Shown here: in pieces, positions 43,074 through 55,690 of the stretch
How positions within the stretch are numbered: position 1 is the first letter of the stretch
How the letters are laid out: every line of letters starts with the position of its first letter
Notes under the pieces: generated by a model
The model's input: only the letters and a program-made list of their open reading frames with translations
Databases searched by the model: none
Told to the model about the DNA's origin: nothing
NCBI GenBank assembly: GCA_031772625.1
Contig: CM062816.1
Coordinates: forward strand, 1,666,451,385 to 1,666,515,384
Source of the DNA: Pinus tabuliformis
Lineage: Eukaryota; Streptophyta; Pinopsida; Pinales; Pinaceae
DNA length: 64,000 bases
Direction of reading: 5' to 3'
Made by a program: the position numbers and the translations under genes

Positions 43074-46000
43074 ATGAGTCAAACGATCTGGGAAGATTTA
43101 GTTGCGAGCCCTATGTTTGCTGAATTTCTTGAGATAAACCAAAAGCTTATTCTTGAGCAAATGTTTGCGCCAAGTCCTGATGAAACTATTAGTATTGGTG
43201 ATGTTGTCTCTGACACAGTTGCCCCGAAAGTTGTAAGTATGGAAGCTTCGACTACTGTGCCTATGGCGCCGAGGTCGCCTAGGCCAAAGCATACCCCTAC
43301 CAGAGAAAACCAACCAGCCAAGTTAAAACAATCTGTAAAGGAAAAGAAGAAGAAGCTAGTGTTAGTGCATGCATCCGTAAGGAAGTATACCAACACATAG
43401 GCGAGGTAGAAGAAAGATAAGTAGCCAGAGAGAGTAGTGGACCTGGAGGCAGAAGAATTCCAGGGAACAAAGGATATTGATGTTGAAAGAGTGCAAACCA
43501 TGACAAGGATCCATAAGTATATCCCTCCACGGAAGGGAAAATAAAATGTCACGAAGGACCCAAATACCGAGAAGTTTACAATATCCATGCCCCTGCTACT
43601 TGAGCAGGTCCCTTTTGAAGGCCCTCGGCTTGTGAGGATCTCGTTGTTAAAAATGGAGGATTGGGACCTTGCAAAACACACTAAGTTTCTATATTTGGCG
43701 ACATAAAAATATATGGAGAAGGTTTATTATGAGGAAACATGTTTTACAACATTGGAGACGTAGGAATGGGTCTGTGGTGTCAAGCAATCAGGGTTGCTCA
43801 TTCTGCTGTGGGTGCCACATTATCACTGCACCCCATTAATATGATATGTGTGCGACAGCTCCTCACACTGGTGCACAATGGATGTTTATGGCTAGGACAA
43901 CCTATCCCCATCACGGACATTCTAATTCACATAACCACGCGGTTTCCTTACAAAGGCATGAACCCGACTAAGGATTTTGGAGGGAAGACTGGGGAGAAGG
44001 ATCTTGCAGAGAAGATGAAGAAAGATTACAACATCCTTAAGAAGTTGTGACGGTATTCCATTATTTCCATAACAGACCATGCAGTTCAATTCCCTACCCA
44101 GATTTTAGAAGGGAAGGTTATGAGAAAATGTCGCACGGACGAAGTTCCGACGCAAGTGGTTCCCCTTGCTATACAGTGCGCGAAAGGAGTACAATTTAAT
44201 TTGGCAAGGTACCTTTGTCAGGTTTACCTAGTGAACTGTCAAGAAGCCCAGGAAGAAACTAAGCTATTCCACTATGCTTGGCTATTGTTGTCAATTGTGC
44301 TCCTTGCATGGAGATTTTTGGAGGATAGCCAATTTCCTTCGCTTGAGGAAGGATTGCCAAAGGCAATGCAATTCGCTTCCTTATGCTCTAGAAAGGATGC
44401 CGCATGGATTGCAAAAACAAAGATATTTTGGATTCTTATGGAAATGGATCTCCGTATGGCAATCAATCAGTGTCTAAGGTTTTCCCCAACCTTGTTCACG
44501 CAGCTATTAGCCTACGCGACGTTCAAGGCTGACTTCCACCGAGTTTATATCCAAGCGCGGAAGGATCCAGAGGAGAAATGGCACTAGTTACCATCTTTGG
44601 TGTCAGAAATAGATGTGTAGGAGATTGTAGTGTCATGGCCTATGGAGTGGCATGCCCCATCAAAAGTAGATGTCGGAACAAACACGGGTGCGGGAAGTTC
44701 TGCTATGCAGAAAATAAAGGAGGCAACTAAGCAAGCTGTGCATACCCTCACTGAACAATGAAAGAAGGAAGCTACAGAAAAGGCTCACATTAAGGAAGAA
44801 TGTGCTACTGAGGAGGAGGAGGAAAAAGAACAACGTGAGTTGCCGAAAGATGATAAGTCACCTTCGCCAGAGACAGAGGAAGAAGAGCTTTCAGGACAAG
44901 GTAGAGGCGGTGATGAGGGGTAGAGCACCCCATTTATTTTGAAAAGACGTGGCAAGGAGCAGAAGGGTGGAACATAAAAAAACAAAAATATGATAAAACA
45001 CAGGTTGATCCCATGGTGTTGACAGAAAGCAATCTTGATGAGATCGATGATAAATTCAGGTATACAATGACAAAAGTGCTGCAACATTTTGAGCAGCAAT
45101 ACATGCAGACAGTAGGGAGTGTCCAGAAGGATCTGCATGAGCTGTGGATCCAGAAGAATATAGGTGGGCGTTGGACAAGAGAGCACAGACCAAGTGAGCC
45201 TAACACTTGGGACAAGCCAAGTAGTAGAGCTAGTAAGGACCCTGGATCTCAGAACTATACTGTTTCCCAACAAGTCCATTCTCCGAGAGCCTGTCGAGGA
45301 TCGTATTATACTTAGTACAATCAAGAACATAGGAATGAATATAGCGGTGCTCTCTAATGAAACCCTCCACGCATCGAATAAGGAGGTGGCAGATAAATTG
45401 AGAACCAGGGAGTAGCACACCCTTAACCTCATAAGTGAATTCAAAGTCAACAATGAAAAAATGTTCGTTGAAAATACGTAGGCTTTGAAGGAAAAGGAGG
45501 CACTTAAAGCACATAGTTCACCTCTGGAGTCAGCAGTAGCAGAGACATGCAAGACTGTGCCTAAGCTTCACATCCCGGGGGATGCATAGCCAGAAGCCAA
45601 AATCAGAAAGTTAGCCGCTAGTATGTGTGAGGCTAGAGTAGAAGTTGGACGTGTAACGTTTGAGTTCAACATGAAGATTGCAGAGCTACAATTGAATTTG
45701 TAGCCCACGACTCCGCCTGAGGTCTGGGAGAAGCACGAAATTGCAATAAAGGAAGGCATGCTTACCTTGGATGCCATAGTCACTGACTATGTGGCATTGT
45801 TCGAGTAGGCTATGGAACTAGTGACCAATATGTAGGAGGATCTAAACCTGTAGACATTGAACACAAAGGTAAGGGAGTTGTAGTGCTAATATGATGAGGT
45901 CAGGGCGACTACGTGTACCTTAGCACCAACACAATGCCTTGCCAAGTTACAGGAAGGAAAACATCTTCTGGCACATGTAGAGGAAGAGCAGAAGAAGGAG

Positions 46001-46270
46001 GCCTTGCTAAAGGCTAGGTTGCCACCTTGGTTGGAGGAGGCTTATCAGATCATGACTTCCATTCAAGATAAGCTTAAGGGACTGTAGCAGACACAACAAA
46101 CGATGAGGCTGGCAGTAGAAGGACCAACCACTGAAAAATTGATCAAGGAGGTTTAACAGGAAGCAACACATAACGCTATTGAAGTTGCAGTAATATAGGT
46201 GGAGCTAGGGGATCTTCACAGTAAGATCGGGGCGCTAGTAGAGTGACTCAAGGGTTAGTCACGATCTTTA
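43074..46270 (+). pseudogene. Extra 3' ORF of element C: accessory domain and long coiled-coil region
   Basis: It starts MSQTIWEDLVASPMFAEFLE (43074-43400), Pro/Lys-rich at its end. A middle domain (43739-44587) reads HSAVGATLSLHPINMICVRQ, ILIHITTRFPYKGMNP, FNLARYLCQVYLVNCQEA and FRRVYI-type residues near its end (ADFHRVYIQARKDP). It is disrupted by a TGA and a TAG. Then comes a Glu/Lys-rich region (44790-44930) and repeated heptad-like segments (45013-46250, e.g. DDKFRYTMTKVLQHFEQQYM and AYQIMTSIQDKLKGL) with many TAG stops. No membrane segments or signal peptide are visible, so it does not look like an envelope gene. The function is unknown. The layout parallels the 3' ORF of the Athila-like element. 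Confidence 0.6.
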
Positions 46271-46281
46271 TGTTGGGGGCC

Positions 46282-47299
46282 TGTTGGGATGGAGTCCCCT
46301 GGGTTAGTTTGGGGTTAAGATAACCCAAATTTTGGTACAATTTTGTAATAATGTAAAGTCTCCACGATTTGTGGATGTGGAGCACGTAGATGAATAGGAG
46401 TCAAAGGGGCTTAGCCCCTTGTTTTATGTAAAGTTTTGAGTTAGCTTTGATATTCACCCATGGTTCGTGGACCATGGCATTGTATCAAAAGTCTAAAAAT
46501 AGTGTCTTAGTGAAGGAAAAAGAAGAACGAGATGAAAGATATATAGAGAATTGGTTTGATTGAAGAGTCTAGGACATGAGCTAGGGAAGGAAGGCTCTGC
46601 TTCTTGTGGTTAGATAGGAAAAGAAAGGCTCCGCAGCTGAGTGTGTGGAGGCCTAATAGAGTCCGTAGATGAGTGCGCAGACCCCTGCAGCTATGTGTGC
46701 AGGGCAATTTGGGTGTGTAACTTTGAATTGAAGATCAATAAAGACAATTTTCCGAAGAATTCCTGAGTATTCTGTTTATCTCTGTTAATATTATATACTG
46801 CTGATGAATGATTTATTTTATGAGATATTGATTGAATGTTACGTGATTATATTGAATAAGTCTTAATAATGTACACAATCTATGTTTAAATACTTTTGCG
46901 AAGACTCTGGTGATCTCTCTTATGTTTACTAATGACTTAAGTAAATCTGCGTGAACACTAATTTAAGACTGCTCTCTGATGTGTGTAAGTAGGAAAACTA
47001 ACTATTAGAGGTCTGCTAGGACTAATTGTAGATGTTCGTGAAGTTTTGAAGGTTGTTTTAAGTAGAGTTGCAACAACGTTCCCTAGGAGTTTATCAATCT
47101 ACGCGAAGGCAGATCTAAGGTGCTAAAGACATCACACTAGTCTCTGGATGCAGAAACTTGGTTCTTTCATCCCCCATACTACTTCGGGTGAGACTGTAGC
47201 CTGCGCTACATAGGCTGTTGCCGAAAGGGCTAGTAGTGTAGTGTTTTGTTGGTTGGCACAACTAACTCTGAACCTGGGTAAGGACCCCCTAAGCCAAAA
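46282..47299 (+). repeat. Element C 3' LTR
   Basis: 1018 bases, aligned with 35049-36041. It is longer through small insertions, for example around CCACGATTTGTGGATGTGG near 46370. The stretch before it (TTGGGGGCC) could be a polypurine tract. Right flank GACCA. Confidence 0.9.
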
Positions 47300-49189
47300 G
47301 ACCACAAATCTGACCTTATACTTCTATATGATTCCATATGCTGCATGGTTAACCTTGACGATCCATCTTGAACCCACAACTGGTTTATTTTTAAATCTTG
47401 GGACCACTTCCTAAACAATGTTCTTCATGGTGAATTCATATTCTTCCACCATTACATCAACCCAAATTGGTCGCTCAACCGCTTCCTCAAAAGAAGATGT
47501 CTTAGTCTCTACAAGCTCAGACGTTAGATCTATGTAGCTAGTGTGCCTCTCAGGTGACCTCCTTTACTTGCACAAATTTGAAGGAGATCCTAGGTTCTCC
47601 CTCGCATCATGCACCAATCTATCAACTTCCCTAATTATCTTTCTACCTTCTCTGGATAGCTCTACTTGAGTGGATGTCTCCACTCTACCTCCTCTTTGTT
47701 CCTCCATTTGTGGATGCTCCAAAACTTCCTGAGGCTCCTCCTTTGGTGATAAAAGCTACTCTTATGGTGGGATCTGAAGATCCATCTCAAGATATATCCA
47801 CATGGATTTCTCCTCATAAAAAATTACATCCCTTCGCATAAGTGTCATTCTGACGGAAGGTAAGAACACATGGTAATTATGTGGAGTTTTGGTGCAATCT
47901 AAAAAAGCTTCAACCTTTGCTGTCGGCTCAAGTTTCTTCCTCGATTCTTTGGAGACATGACAATAAACAGAGGGTCCAAAAATTCTGAAATGAGATACAT
48001 CCAACTTTCTCCTCGAGAAAGCCCCCTCTGGTGTAATCATACCAAGAATACGATGAGGACTTCAATTTTGCAAGTAGATTGTTGTGTTACATCCCACTAC
48101 CCATAAATGTAGTGGCGGGCCTTGGGAAATCCTCCTCCAGTGTAATCACACCAAGAATATGATGAGGACTTTGATTTTTCAAGTAGACTTTTGTGTTACA
48201 TGCCTCTACCCACAAATGCAGTGGCAGGCCTTGGTCATGTAGCATAGCTCTAGCATCTCCACAAATGCTCTGGTTCTTTTTCTTAGCTACCCCATTATGC
48301 TACGGGTTGTGAGGTGTTGTTAGTTCTATTTGAGTTACTTATTTCACATATAAATCCATTAAGTTATTTGAAGCATACTCACATCCATTATCACTCCTGA
48401 GAGCCTTCACCTTCTTGTTGTTTTCTTTCTCAATTATTGCCTTAAATTCTACAAATTTTGAGAATATCTCATCTTTCTTGTGCATGAAGAAGATCTAGCA
48501 CTTCCTTGAGAAATCATAAATAATAATAATAAAGTACTTATGTTTGGTAGTGGAGGTTGTCGAGAAAGGTCCACAAACATCATAGTGGACTCTTTCCAAG
48601 ACTTCATGTGCTTTATTGTCTCATTCATGGAATGTGGATTTGACATACTTCCCCAAGGTACAACACTTGCGAACATCACGTTTCTCAGGTTCTCCTTTAG
48701 GGAGGCCAATGGTTATTTGTTGCATAATTTTTAGGGCGTCATGATGCAAATGGCCCAATTTCCCATTCCAGAGTTCACCGACATCATGACTCTACACTTT
48801 CTCTCGCTTATTTATTAATGACACACAATCTTCCACATTATTTTTATACAGGTTCTTCAAACGAACCCCGATCCTATGTGCCTCATAAATTATTTCCCTT
48901 TACTGAAGATCACATCATAGCCATGATATTCCAAAACTGCTATAGAGATGAGGTTCTTCTTTAGGACTAGCACAAACATGACATCTTTGAGGCGAAGAGG
49001 GGATCCTGACTTCCTCTTAAAGGTTAATGTACCAATCCCGGTAGCATCGTACCTCCCTTCATCCCCAAGCTCAATATGCATCCAAAGATATTTCTCCTCC
49101 AGGTCACTGAAACACTCTCTACACCCTAGCATGTGGAACGAGGCACCTAAGCCCAAGTACCACACACTCTCCATCACTGTGCTGCCCAT
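47300..49189 (-). pseudogene. pol: Copia protease, integrase and start of RT
   Basis: Reading leftwards from 49189: a protease with WYLGLGASFHMLG (GLGAS for DSGAS, so the catalytic Asp is lost) and FSDLEE. Then comes the integrase region: CCTLGKYVKS, VHYDVCGPFSTTSTTK, KYFIIIIYDFSRKCW, VKALRSDNGCEY, with the DDE core in shifted frames. Its C-terminal end, 48040-47762, reads LDVSHFRIFGPSVYCHVSKE and MRRDVIFYEE. A spacer follows, then the RT start near 47480-47301 (WVDVMVEEYEFTMKNIV, NKPVVGSRWIVKVNH, KYKVRFVV), where element C is inserted. Stops and frameshifts are frequent. A 109-bp duplication interrupts integrase. Confidence 0.87.
48018..48234 (-). repeat. Imperfect 109-bp tandem duplication in copia integrase
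   Basis: GTGTAATCATACCAAGAATA (from 48031) recurs as GTGTAATCACACCAAGAATA (from 48140), with matching flanks through GTAGTGGCGGGCCTTGG and GCAGTGGCAGGCCTTGG. About 10 percent mismatches by eye. The period is not a multiple of three. Confidence 0.85.
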
Positions 49190-49204
49190 GCATGCAATGA
49201 AGGT

Positions 49205-50180
49205 GAATTATAGCTTGAACTTTGAAGCCAATGCTTCACCTACTGCTCCTCTCGAGTTCTTCTTACCATAAATTTTGTGTGGACACTTTGTATCATAGTG
49301 CCAAAATTCATGACAATTGAAGCATTTCATTTTGGACAAGTCTTTCTTCTTTCCCCCTTCGCTGGATTCTGGTTTGGTTTGAGACTTCTTCCCTTTTCAC
49401 TTCTTTCCCTTTCCAACCAGTGCAAAATTTTCTCCATCCTCTCCATTGGATGTGGTTCCATCTATGGTATTCCACCTAATCTCTTCTTGTACCAAATTAC
49501 ACCATAAACATTCTCAATTCGGTAATTTCTCCCTCTCATTCACTGAGTCTTGGTAGCTATGCCAGCTTATGAGAAGGCCTAGAAGAGCTAGGATCACTAG
49601 GTCATCTTTTACGACATTCACACCAACCCCTCCAAGCTCATACTGAACTTGTGTAAATTTGGTGAGATACTACGAATTAATATCATTCTTCTGCATCTTG
49701 ATATTTCAATTTTTTTCTTTGAGGGCTAGTTTTCTATGGTCATTACTATTCTCGAATAGCTCTATGAGTGCCTTCCACATGGCGAAAGGAGTTTATTTCC
49801 CATGGATATTTGAGACAATGTGGTTTTGCACTCCCTCCAAGATAATTCTCCTCACCTTGGCTACATGTTTCTTCCATTGGGTTTGGTTCTATGCATTAGC
49901 TCATCATAGTTTTGGAATGTCTTTCTTTACATATTCCAACAATTTGTTGTCACCAAGCACCACCTCTATGCAATCCTTCCATGCAAAGAAATTTGAGTTT
50001 CCTTCCAAGGAATACTCTAATATCAGTTCGTTGAAGGTAATTCTCCCAAATCTAAAGGAAAAAGGTTGCACTTGTTTTGCCTGCACTCGCCCTACCCACA
50101 CTCATGTTGCCTACACTCGTTATGCTACGAAATTCGAAATTCCTGAGAAATGAGTTTGAAATACTAGTTATGTGTGATTT
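49205..50180 (-). pseudogene. gag: Copia gag
   Basis: The minus-strand reading contains the copia gag markers YSLEGNSNFFAWKDCIEVVL, ILEGVQNHIVSNIHG, MWKALIELFENSND, LTKFTQVQYELGGVGV and a zinc knuckle CFNCHEFWHYDTKC near 49345-49300. Stops interrupt it at several places and the start is not clear because the frame shifts near 50100. It directly follows the 5' LTR and primer site. Confidence 0.85.
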
Positions 50181-50184
50181 CAGA

Positions 50185-50196
50185 GCTCTGATACCA
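50185..50196 (-). other. Copia primer-binding site, tRNA-iMet
   Basis: On the minus strand TGGTATCAGAGC, the standard iMet-complementary site of copia elements, lies directly after the LTR terminal ...CTACA. Confidence 0.95.
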
Positions 50197-51075
50197 TGTA
50201 GAAATATGGTGATAAAATTTCAATCTCTCAAGAAATTTAATCTAAAATCAAGAGACACAATTCTACTATACTAATCTACGAAATTTAATTCATAATTTAG
50301 AACAATATTCACAAACATGCAATAAGAAAAACCACACATGCACAATATTTTTCTAGCAGAATCCAACTACGAAAAACCCCTCAAGCATCTTTCCATTATT
50401 CAAAACCCCTCAAGCATCTTTCCATTAATCAGATGAGTAGAGAATGTATTACAATTGCTTGCTCGCTCTAAGATCAACCTGCTAGTGAATAACCTCTCTC
50501 TTCTCAATGAGAAACTCTGACCCAGACTTAGTCAAGCCTCTGTTTGAGCCACTATTTCCTTGTGCAAATCTTCATGAATTAGCCCCTATTTGTTAGGAAT
50601 TTTTCCTCCAATCGATTGTGCAATTCCCAAGGTTGGATCATCTGAATGTATGCAACACCTATACACTCAAACTAGTTTACAACTGCTTGTTACGCTGCCT
50701 TGGAATCTCCACCACAGATGGGGAACTCGAATTTCTTGCATGCACTAGCTATTTTGAGTTGTTTGGTCAATTAACTGGATGATCACTAACTTAGTTTGTT
50801 GTCCCACTACACAACTGACCTTCCACTAGTTCTATCAATAGTTGGAGCTAGTTTAATTGAATACAACTGGAAATAATTGAGCCGGATTACTAAAATTTAG
50901 CAATTTTAACTAAACTCCAAACCCTCTAACTCGAATTCACTAAGCTAATTGAGTGGCAAGAGCCATGTCACCTCAATTAATTGCCTCCAAGTTGTTTGCT
51001 GGTGTGGAAATTGGAATTTTCTCAATTTGACCAATGCTAAGTCAAATTTAGCCTTTCTTGCTACACTTCTCAACA
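50197..51075 (-). repeat. Copia 5' LTR
   Basis: 879 bases, partner of 14618-15482. It includes a private 29-bp tandem duplication near 50388-50445 (CAAAACCCCTCAAGCATC twice). Flanked on the right by AAATA (51076-51080), the second copy of the target duplication. Confidence 0.93.
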
Positions 51076-51701
51076 AAATATGAAACCAAATAACAATTTG
51101 AATCCAGGGATTGATAATTTAGGTTTTTGGGTTTCTCTATGGTATTTTTTCTATTATTTTAAATAAAAAATGCAATGATTTTATAAAATAAAATACCATA
51201 ATGAATGAGTTTAATGATGAGATTTATATTTTTATCTCAATACCGAGTAAATTGGAAAATATTTCTATCCAGAAAATTTTGCAAAAAAAATGTAAGAATA
51301 ATCTAAAACAAATTCATTTTTTTATTATTTTAGAGATATTGTATTTAGTAGCGTTAATAATTAATTTAATTTATAAGATTATCCTAATTTATATATATTT
51401 ATAAGAAATAATGCAAAGTTTTAAATTACACAATATAACATCAAAATGTTGTGTAAATCATTAAAGTGTTGTATGAATTATTATTAAAAGGGAAAAGTTA
51501 CCATTATAAAAAATTTAAGTTAAGAATAATGAATTTTGAGTAATTTAAATATAACGCTTTTAAAAAATTAATATATTTTAAATTTTAAAAAATTAGTAAA
51601 TATAAAAATACTTTTAATATAATTATTTTAATATTTTGATATTTATATAATTGTAATATAAAATGAAAATATAAGATATTAAAATAAAACTTTCATATAA
51701 T

Positions 51702-51819
51702 TTAAATTGTAAACTTATCTCTCTACATTAGTCACCCTAAATTAACTATTCATGGCCATTTTAAATTGTACTTATCTCTCTAAATTAATCACCCTAAAAT
51801 TAACCATTCATGGCCATGG
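51702..51819. repeat. Two-copy tandem repeat, 59-bp period
   Basis: TTAAATTGTA, then CTTATCTCTCTA, CACCCTAAA and ATTCATGGCCAT occur twice, starting at 51702 and 51761, with a few mismatches and one small indel. Confidence 0.85.
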
Positions 51820-53430
51820 TTGAATGAGAATATCGTTTTTCAAATAATCCTAGGATTGACTACTCATGAGTTTAATGGGTATTTTGGGGGTGAACTCGTG
51901 AAATTTGAGGTTGATGTTTTTCTTTTAAAGTTTAATGAGTATATTTTGAGATTGATTTTGTTTTGGGGTTTATTATAATAAACTAATAAAGAATATGAGA
52001 TAGTTTTTTTTAATAAATAAATTAATAAAGAAAATAAATAAACTAATAAAGAAAATGATTTGAGTTGATATGATTTCATTTAATTGTTTATTTATTTATT
52101 TTTAAAATAAATTTTAATTTTTAAATAAATTAAAAATAAGATTAAATAAAAAATTATTTTAATAAAAGTTAAAATGCATTTAAGTATTTCTTGAATATTT
52201 ATATTACATATTTTTATGGAGTTGTTTTTAGTGTGATTTTTTGGACTTTTTGTGCGGGAGTTATTTATCAAATTTGTGATCTCAAAAAAAAATTGATTAA
52301 TAAAACAACTCGTATTTTATTGTCGATATTTATTTTATATTTTATAATTATTTATATTTTGTAATTTTTAAAAATAAATAATAGAAATTTAAGATACATT
52401 ATTTGCAATCAATAAAAACAAAAAACAAAAAATTCTTGTAATTACAATGCAAATTAAATACAAATCAATGTGAGCATATAATTGCAATGTAAATTAAATA
52501 CAAAATCAATACACTCTAAATTGAAATGGTTTGCCAAATTAATGCTTGTGAAATTGACATAATGACAAGTTATAACACAGTGTAATTTTTTCTAAACTTA
52601 CACATAAATGATCCTACCTAAAACAATTATATTTATAAATATTTTTTATTAATTATAAATCATAATTAGTAGAAAATAAATTACAATAAATATATGTGGA
52701 AGTAATAATGTCGAAGAATTGTCATATTATTTCTTATTAATTCATGAGAATTTTTGGAAAAAATCACATAGAGAGTATTTAGTCAACGCGTTTCGAACCA
52801 GCTAGTGTGGCTCTTTAGGGCAAAATGAAGAGACAGATATAAGAACCTAAATCAATCTAACAGTAAAAAAAACAGCTATATTTAACTCGAAAGAATAATA
52901 TTGAAAACCAACTAACAAATCGCATAAACTTGAATTCAAATATTATTCTGGTCATAGTTTCAATCAAGCACATGATTTCTTGGCCAGTTTCAAAGTCAGA
53001 TTATTAAGGGAGTGGAAGATCTGGCTATTTGTCAAAGTTTGATTCAACTTTTGAGTGTTACAAAGCAATTAGCTCACGTAAGGTAATGGGCACCAAAAGT
53101 ATTACTACTTATAAATAATAAGACTGCCCTCCAGAATTTATCAACTCACACGTTACATATTACATGTCATAATTCATATATAAATTTAGCAAATTCCCAT
53201 GCAATGGCAGACTGCCATCGCACAATTAATGAACGGAACTGCATGTGGGAAGCCGACTGCACATCGATTTATGGATTGCAAATCAAATAATTAAAGTGAA
53301 ACTATGTTGAAAAAGTAAGTTGGTGTGTCCATTTTGTTTTAAAAAATATACAAGGCGGCCATGATCTATGACATGATTTATTCAAAATATTTGACCACGC
53401 CCATGATAACCTTAAATCTGTACTGATTCA

Positions 53431-53440
53431 TATATAAAAG
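53431..53440 (+). promoter_or_regulatory. TATA-like site without a following gene
   Basis: TATATAAAAG is followed about 60 bases later by an ATG (near 53494) whose frame closes after eight codons. It could be a relic promoter or chance in AT-rich DNA. Confidence 0.15.
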
Positions 53441-53760
53441 AAGTGACCATTATCGTTTCTTGTGATTTGAAGCGCACTCCACTCAACATTGAATATGCAG
53501 CAATGCTATCTACTCTATTAATTTATTTTATATCTTCCAAATTTGGAAATACCTTCCATGGTAGATAACAACACTGGTCTATTCAGGGTTAAAGGCCACC
53601 AACTAGAACATTATTGTAACTTTGTAACACCTAACTAGATAGAGTGGCCGCTCATTGAGGTGCACGCTGCCATTCGTCAAATAAGCGAGAGATGTGAATT
53701 TAAATTAGGGGTGATTGACAGCAAATTCAATCTTTATACTTAACAAATTATTTTTATAGC

Positions 53761-54090
53761 TATCTTTTTTCCAAAATTTGTTATACTAAAAAAATATGTT
53801 ATGCTATTTTTTTAATGGTACAAAAATACTAAAAAAAATTCAATGTGCCCAAAAATATATATTTTTAAATTATACAGAAAAATAGAAGATTGAGACGAAA
53901 GGGTATGTATACATGGATGTTATCTTTTTCCCAAAATATGTTATGCTAAAAAATTATTTTATGCTAATTTTTTTTAATGGTACAAAATACTAAAAACAAA
54001 AATTCAATGTGCCCGAAAATATATATTTTTAAATTATGCTCAAAAACATAAATTGAGACGAAAGGGAAAGGGTATGCATACATGGATGAG
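53761..54090. repeat. Two-copy tandem repeat, 160-bp period
   Basis: Copies begin TATCTTTTTTCCAAAAT (53761) and TATCTTTTTCCCAAAAT (53921). They share AATGGTACAAAA, AATTCAATGTGCCC and TTGAGACGAAAGGG. Small indels and about 10 percent mismatch. Confidence 0.88.
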
Positions 54091-55067
54091 ATAATATCTT
54101 ATTCTCGAAAGTAATGGGATTGGGAACAGAGTAAGAATGTTCAGCCGGGTTTATTCTACTTGGGTGAAAACTTACCATAATCATGAACAATAGTATTCAT
54201 GGTGTTATCGTTCTCTTATCGTTATTTTTAGCACCAAATTGATTTCATAATCTATAATAACACATTTACAGCAGTAGATTTTTAACTATATATAAAGCTA
54301 GTATTTCAAAAAAAATTAAGAATTTTTAGATCGTGGATAATTTACAATTTAAACTTGTGATTCTAGCTAATTCTTACAGTATTTTAGGCAATTTTTTTTA
54401 TCAGAAAAGATGCCCAAAACCATCCAAAAATAAATAACCTATCTCTTGATGTGATTCAGTGATCAAGTATGAATATCATACATGTTTATATATTTTTATT
54501 ATTGAAAAGTACTTGAAGGTTAGTCATAATTAGAAATATTTAAATTTATGAAGGAGAAAATAAAATAATAATAAAAATAAATATTAAAATCAGTTTCAAA
54601 ATTTAATTTAATTTCTCATTTTTTGTTTTTTTGTAAGTTTGGTGGGGCTACATCTTCATCATGTCCAATATATCACACCAATCTGGGCATGGAATTGAAT
54701 GAGTGATTTCACATCAAAGAATGCTTTAAAAGAGCACGTAAGCAGTGTCTATCCAAAACCCTATAAACATTTCATCTCTCCATTTTTTTTATCATAATGA
54801 AAAATATTCAATATTTATCAAATTTTAGTCATTTACTTATTAATTATTATTCAAAATTTTTATATTTTAATATATATAACAAAATATATCCCCTATGTAA
54901 TAAATACAACATTTTTATGATTATAAATTTAATTTAAATTAAATTTGATTATAAAATGTAAATATATATTAAAATAAAGTTTAAAATTTAATCTTATCTC
55001 TCCCTTTTTCATAATAATAAAAAATAATTTAATAGTTATTAAATTTTAAATATTTATTTAATCTTTA

Positions 55068-55073
<6 letters not shown>

Positions 55074-55098
<25 letters not shown>
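55074..55098. repeat. (TA)n microsatellite
   Basis: About 12 uninterrupted TA units. Confidence 0.95.
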
Positions 55099-55690
55099 AA
55101 CCCTCGCTGTAAAATAAATTTAACTGTATACCACTATTTGATAAATGCAATAAAATTTTTAAAACTATAAATTTAATTTGGAATTGAAGATCCATTATAA
55201 AAGATAAACGAACATATCAATTCATGGATTTTTTTAATGAAATATTAATAATTCATTTCTCTAATACAATATTAACTCACATTAGTAAATATTTTTATGA
55301 GTCCATAATTAAGATGGTTTATTTAATTCGGGTTCCGTTATTTTCGATATTATTTATGTATTTCCATTCACAACTTTTTGTGTCCTAAGTTTGAAAGGAT
55401 TTATAATGTCATAGCTTTTAAGGATTCTTATGCATGTAAATTTATATAATATGAAAAAAGGTTTAATGGGTATTATAATGTGTAGATTTATGTGGATGTA
55501 GAAAGGAATAATATTAGTTTTTTATTTGTTTTTTTTTTGGTTTTAATGGGATGTAATTTAGATGGTAAAGGGAAATGTCATTTTTTATTTAGTTTTAATT
55601 TTTACTCCTGATAGGTTGAATTCATAAAGAGTATATTTTGGTAATGGTTTAAAATATATATATATAAAATATAAATATATTTATTAAAAG

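Larger units (their letters stand above)
35049..47299 (+). mobile_element. Element C: Ty3/gypsy retrotransposon with gag-like modules between protease and RT, 12.3 kb
   Basis: LTRs lie at 35049-36041 and 46282-47299, beginning TGTTGGGA and ending in CCAACA (CCAAAA in the 3' copy). The flanking 5-mers GGCTG (35044-35048) and GACCA (47300-47304) differ only by transitions. The copia RT sense (FVAKGF) is restored if one copy is removed, so they are plausibly a decayed target duplication. Inside: primer site, gag with several zinc knuckles, protease, a gag-like segment, RT, RNase H, integrase, then a long 3' ORF. All parts are disrupted. I do not assign it to a named clade. Confidence 0.9.
14618..51075 (-). 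mobile_element. Copia (Ty1) retrotransposon, complete ends, expanded by three nested insertions
   Basis: Both LTRs are recognisable (14618-15482 and 50197-51075), start TGTAGAAA and end CAACA. They are flanked by the identical 5-bp duplication AAATA (14613-14617 and 51076-51080). A 12-base tRNA-iMet primer site follows the 5' LTR. Reading leftwards, the coding order is gag, protease, integrase, RT, RNase H, as in copia elements. Subtracting the LINE, the Athila-like element and element C leaves about 6 kb, a normal copia length. The two LTRs differ at roughly 22 of the first 180 or so positions by eye, so the insertion is old. All coding parts carry stops or lost motifs. Confidence 0.92.

Noticed and set aside
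43079..43681. 200-codon minus-strand frame in the 3' ORF of element C
   Set aside because: Antisense shadow of the Lys/Pro-rich coding region.
44785..45552. 255-codon minus-strand frame
   Set aside because: Antisense to the acidic coiled-coil region; Ser/Phe/Leu-rich composition is what Glu/Lys codons give on the other strand.
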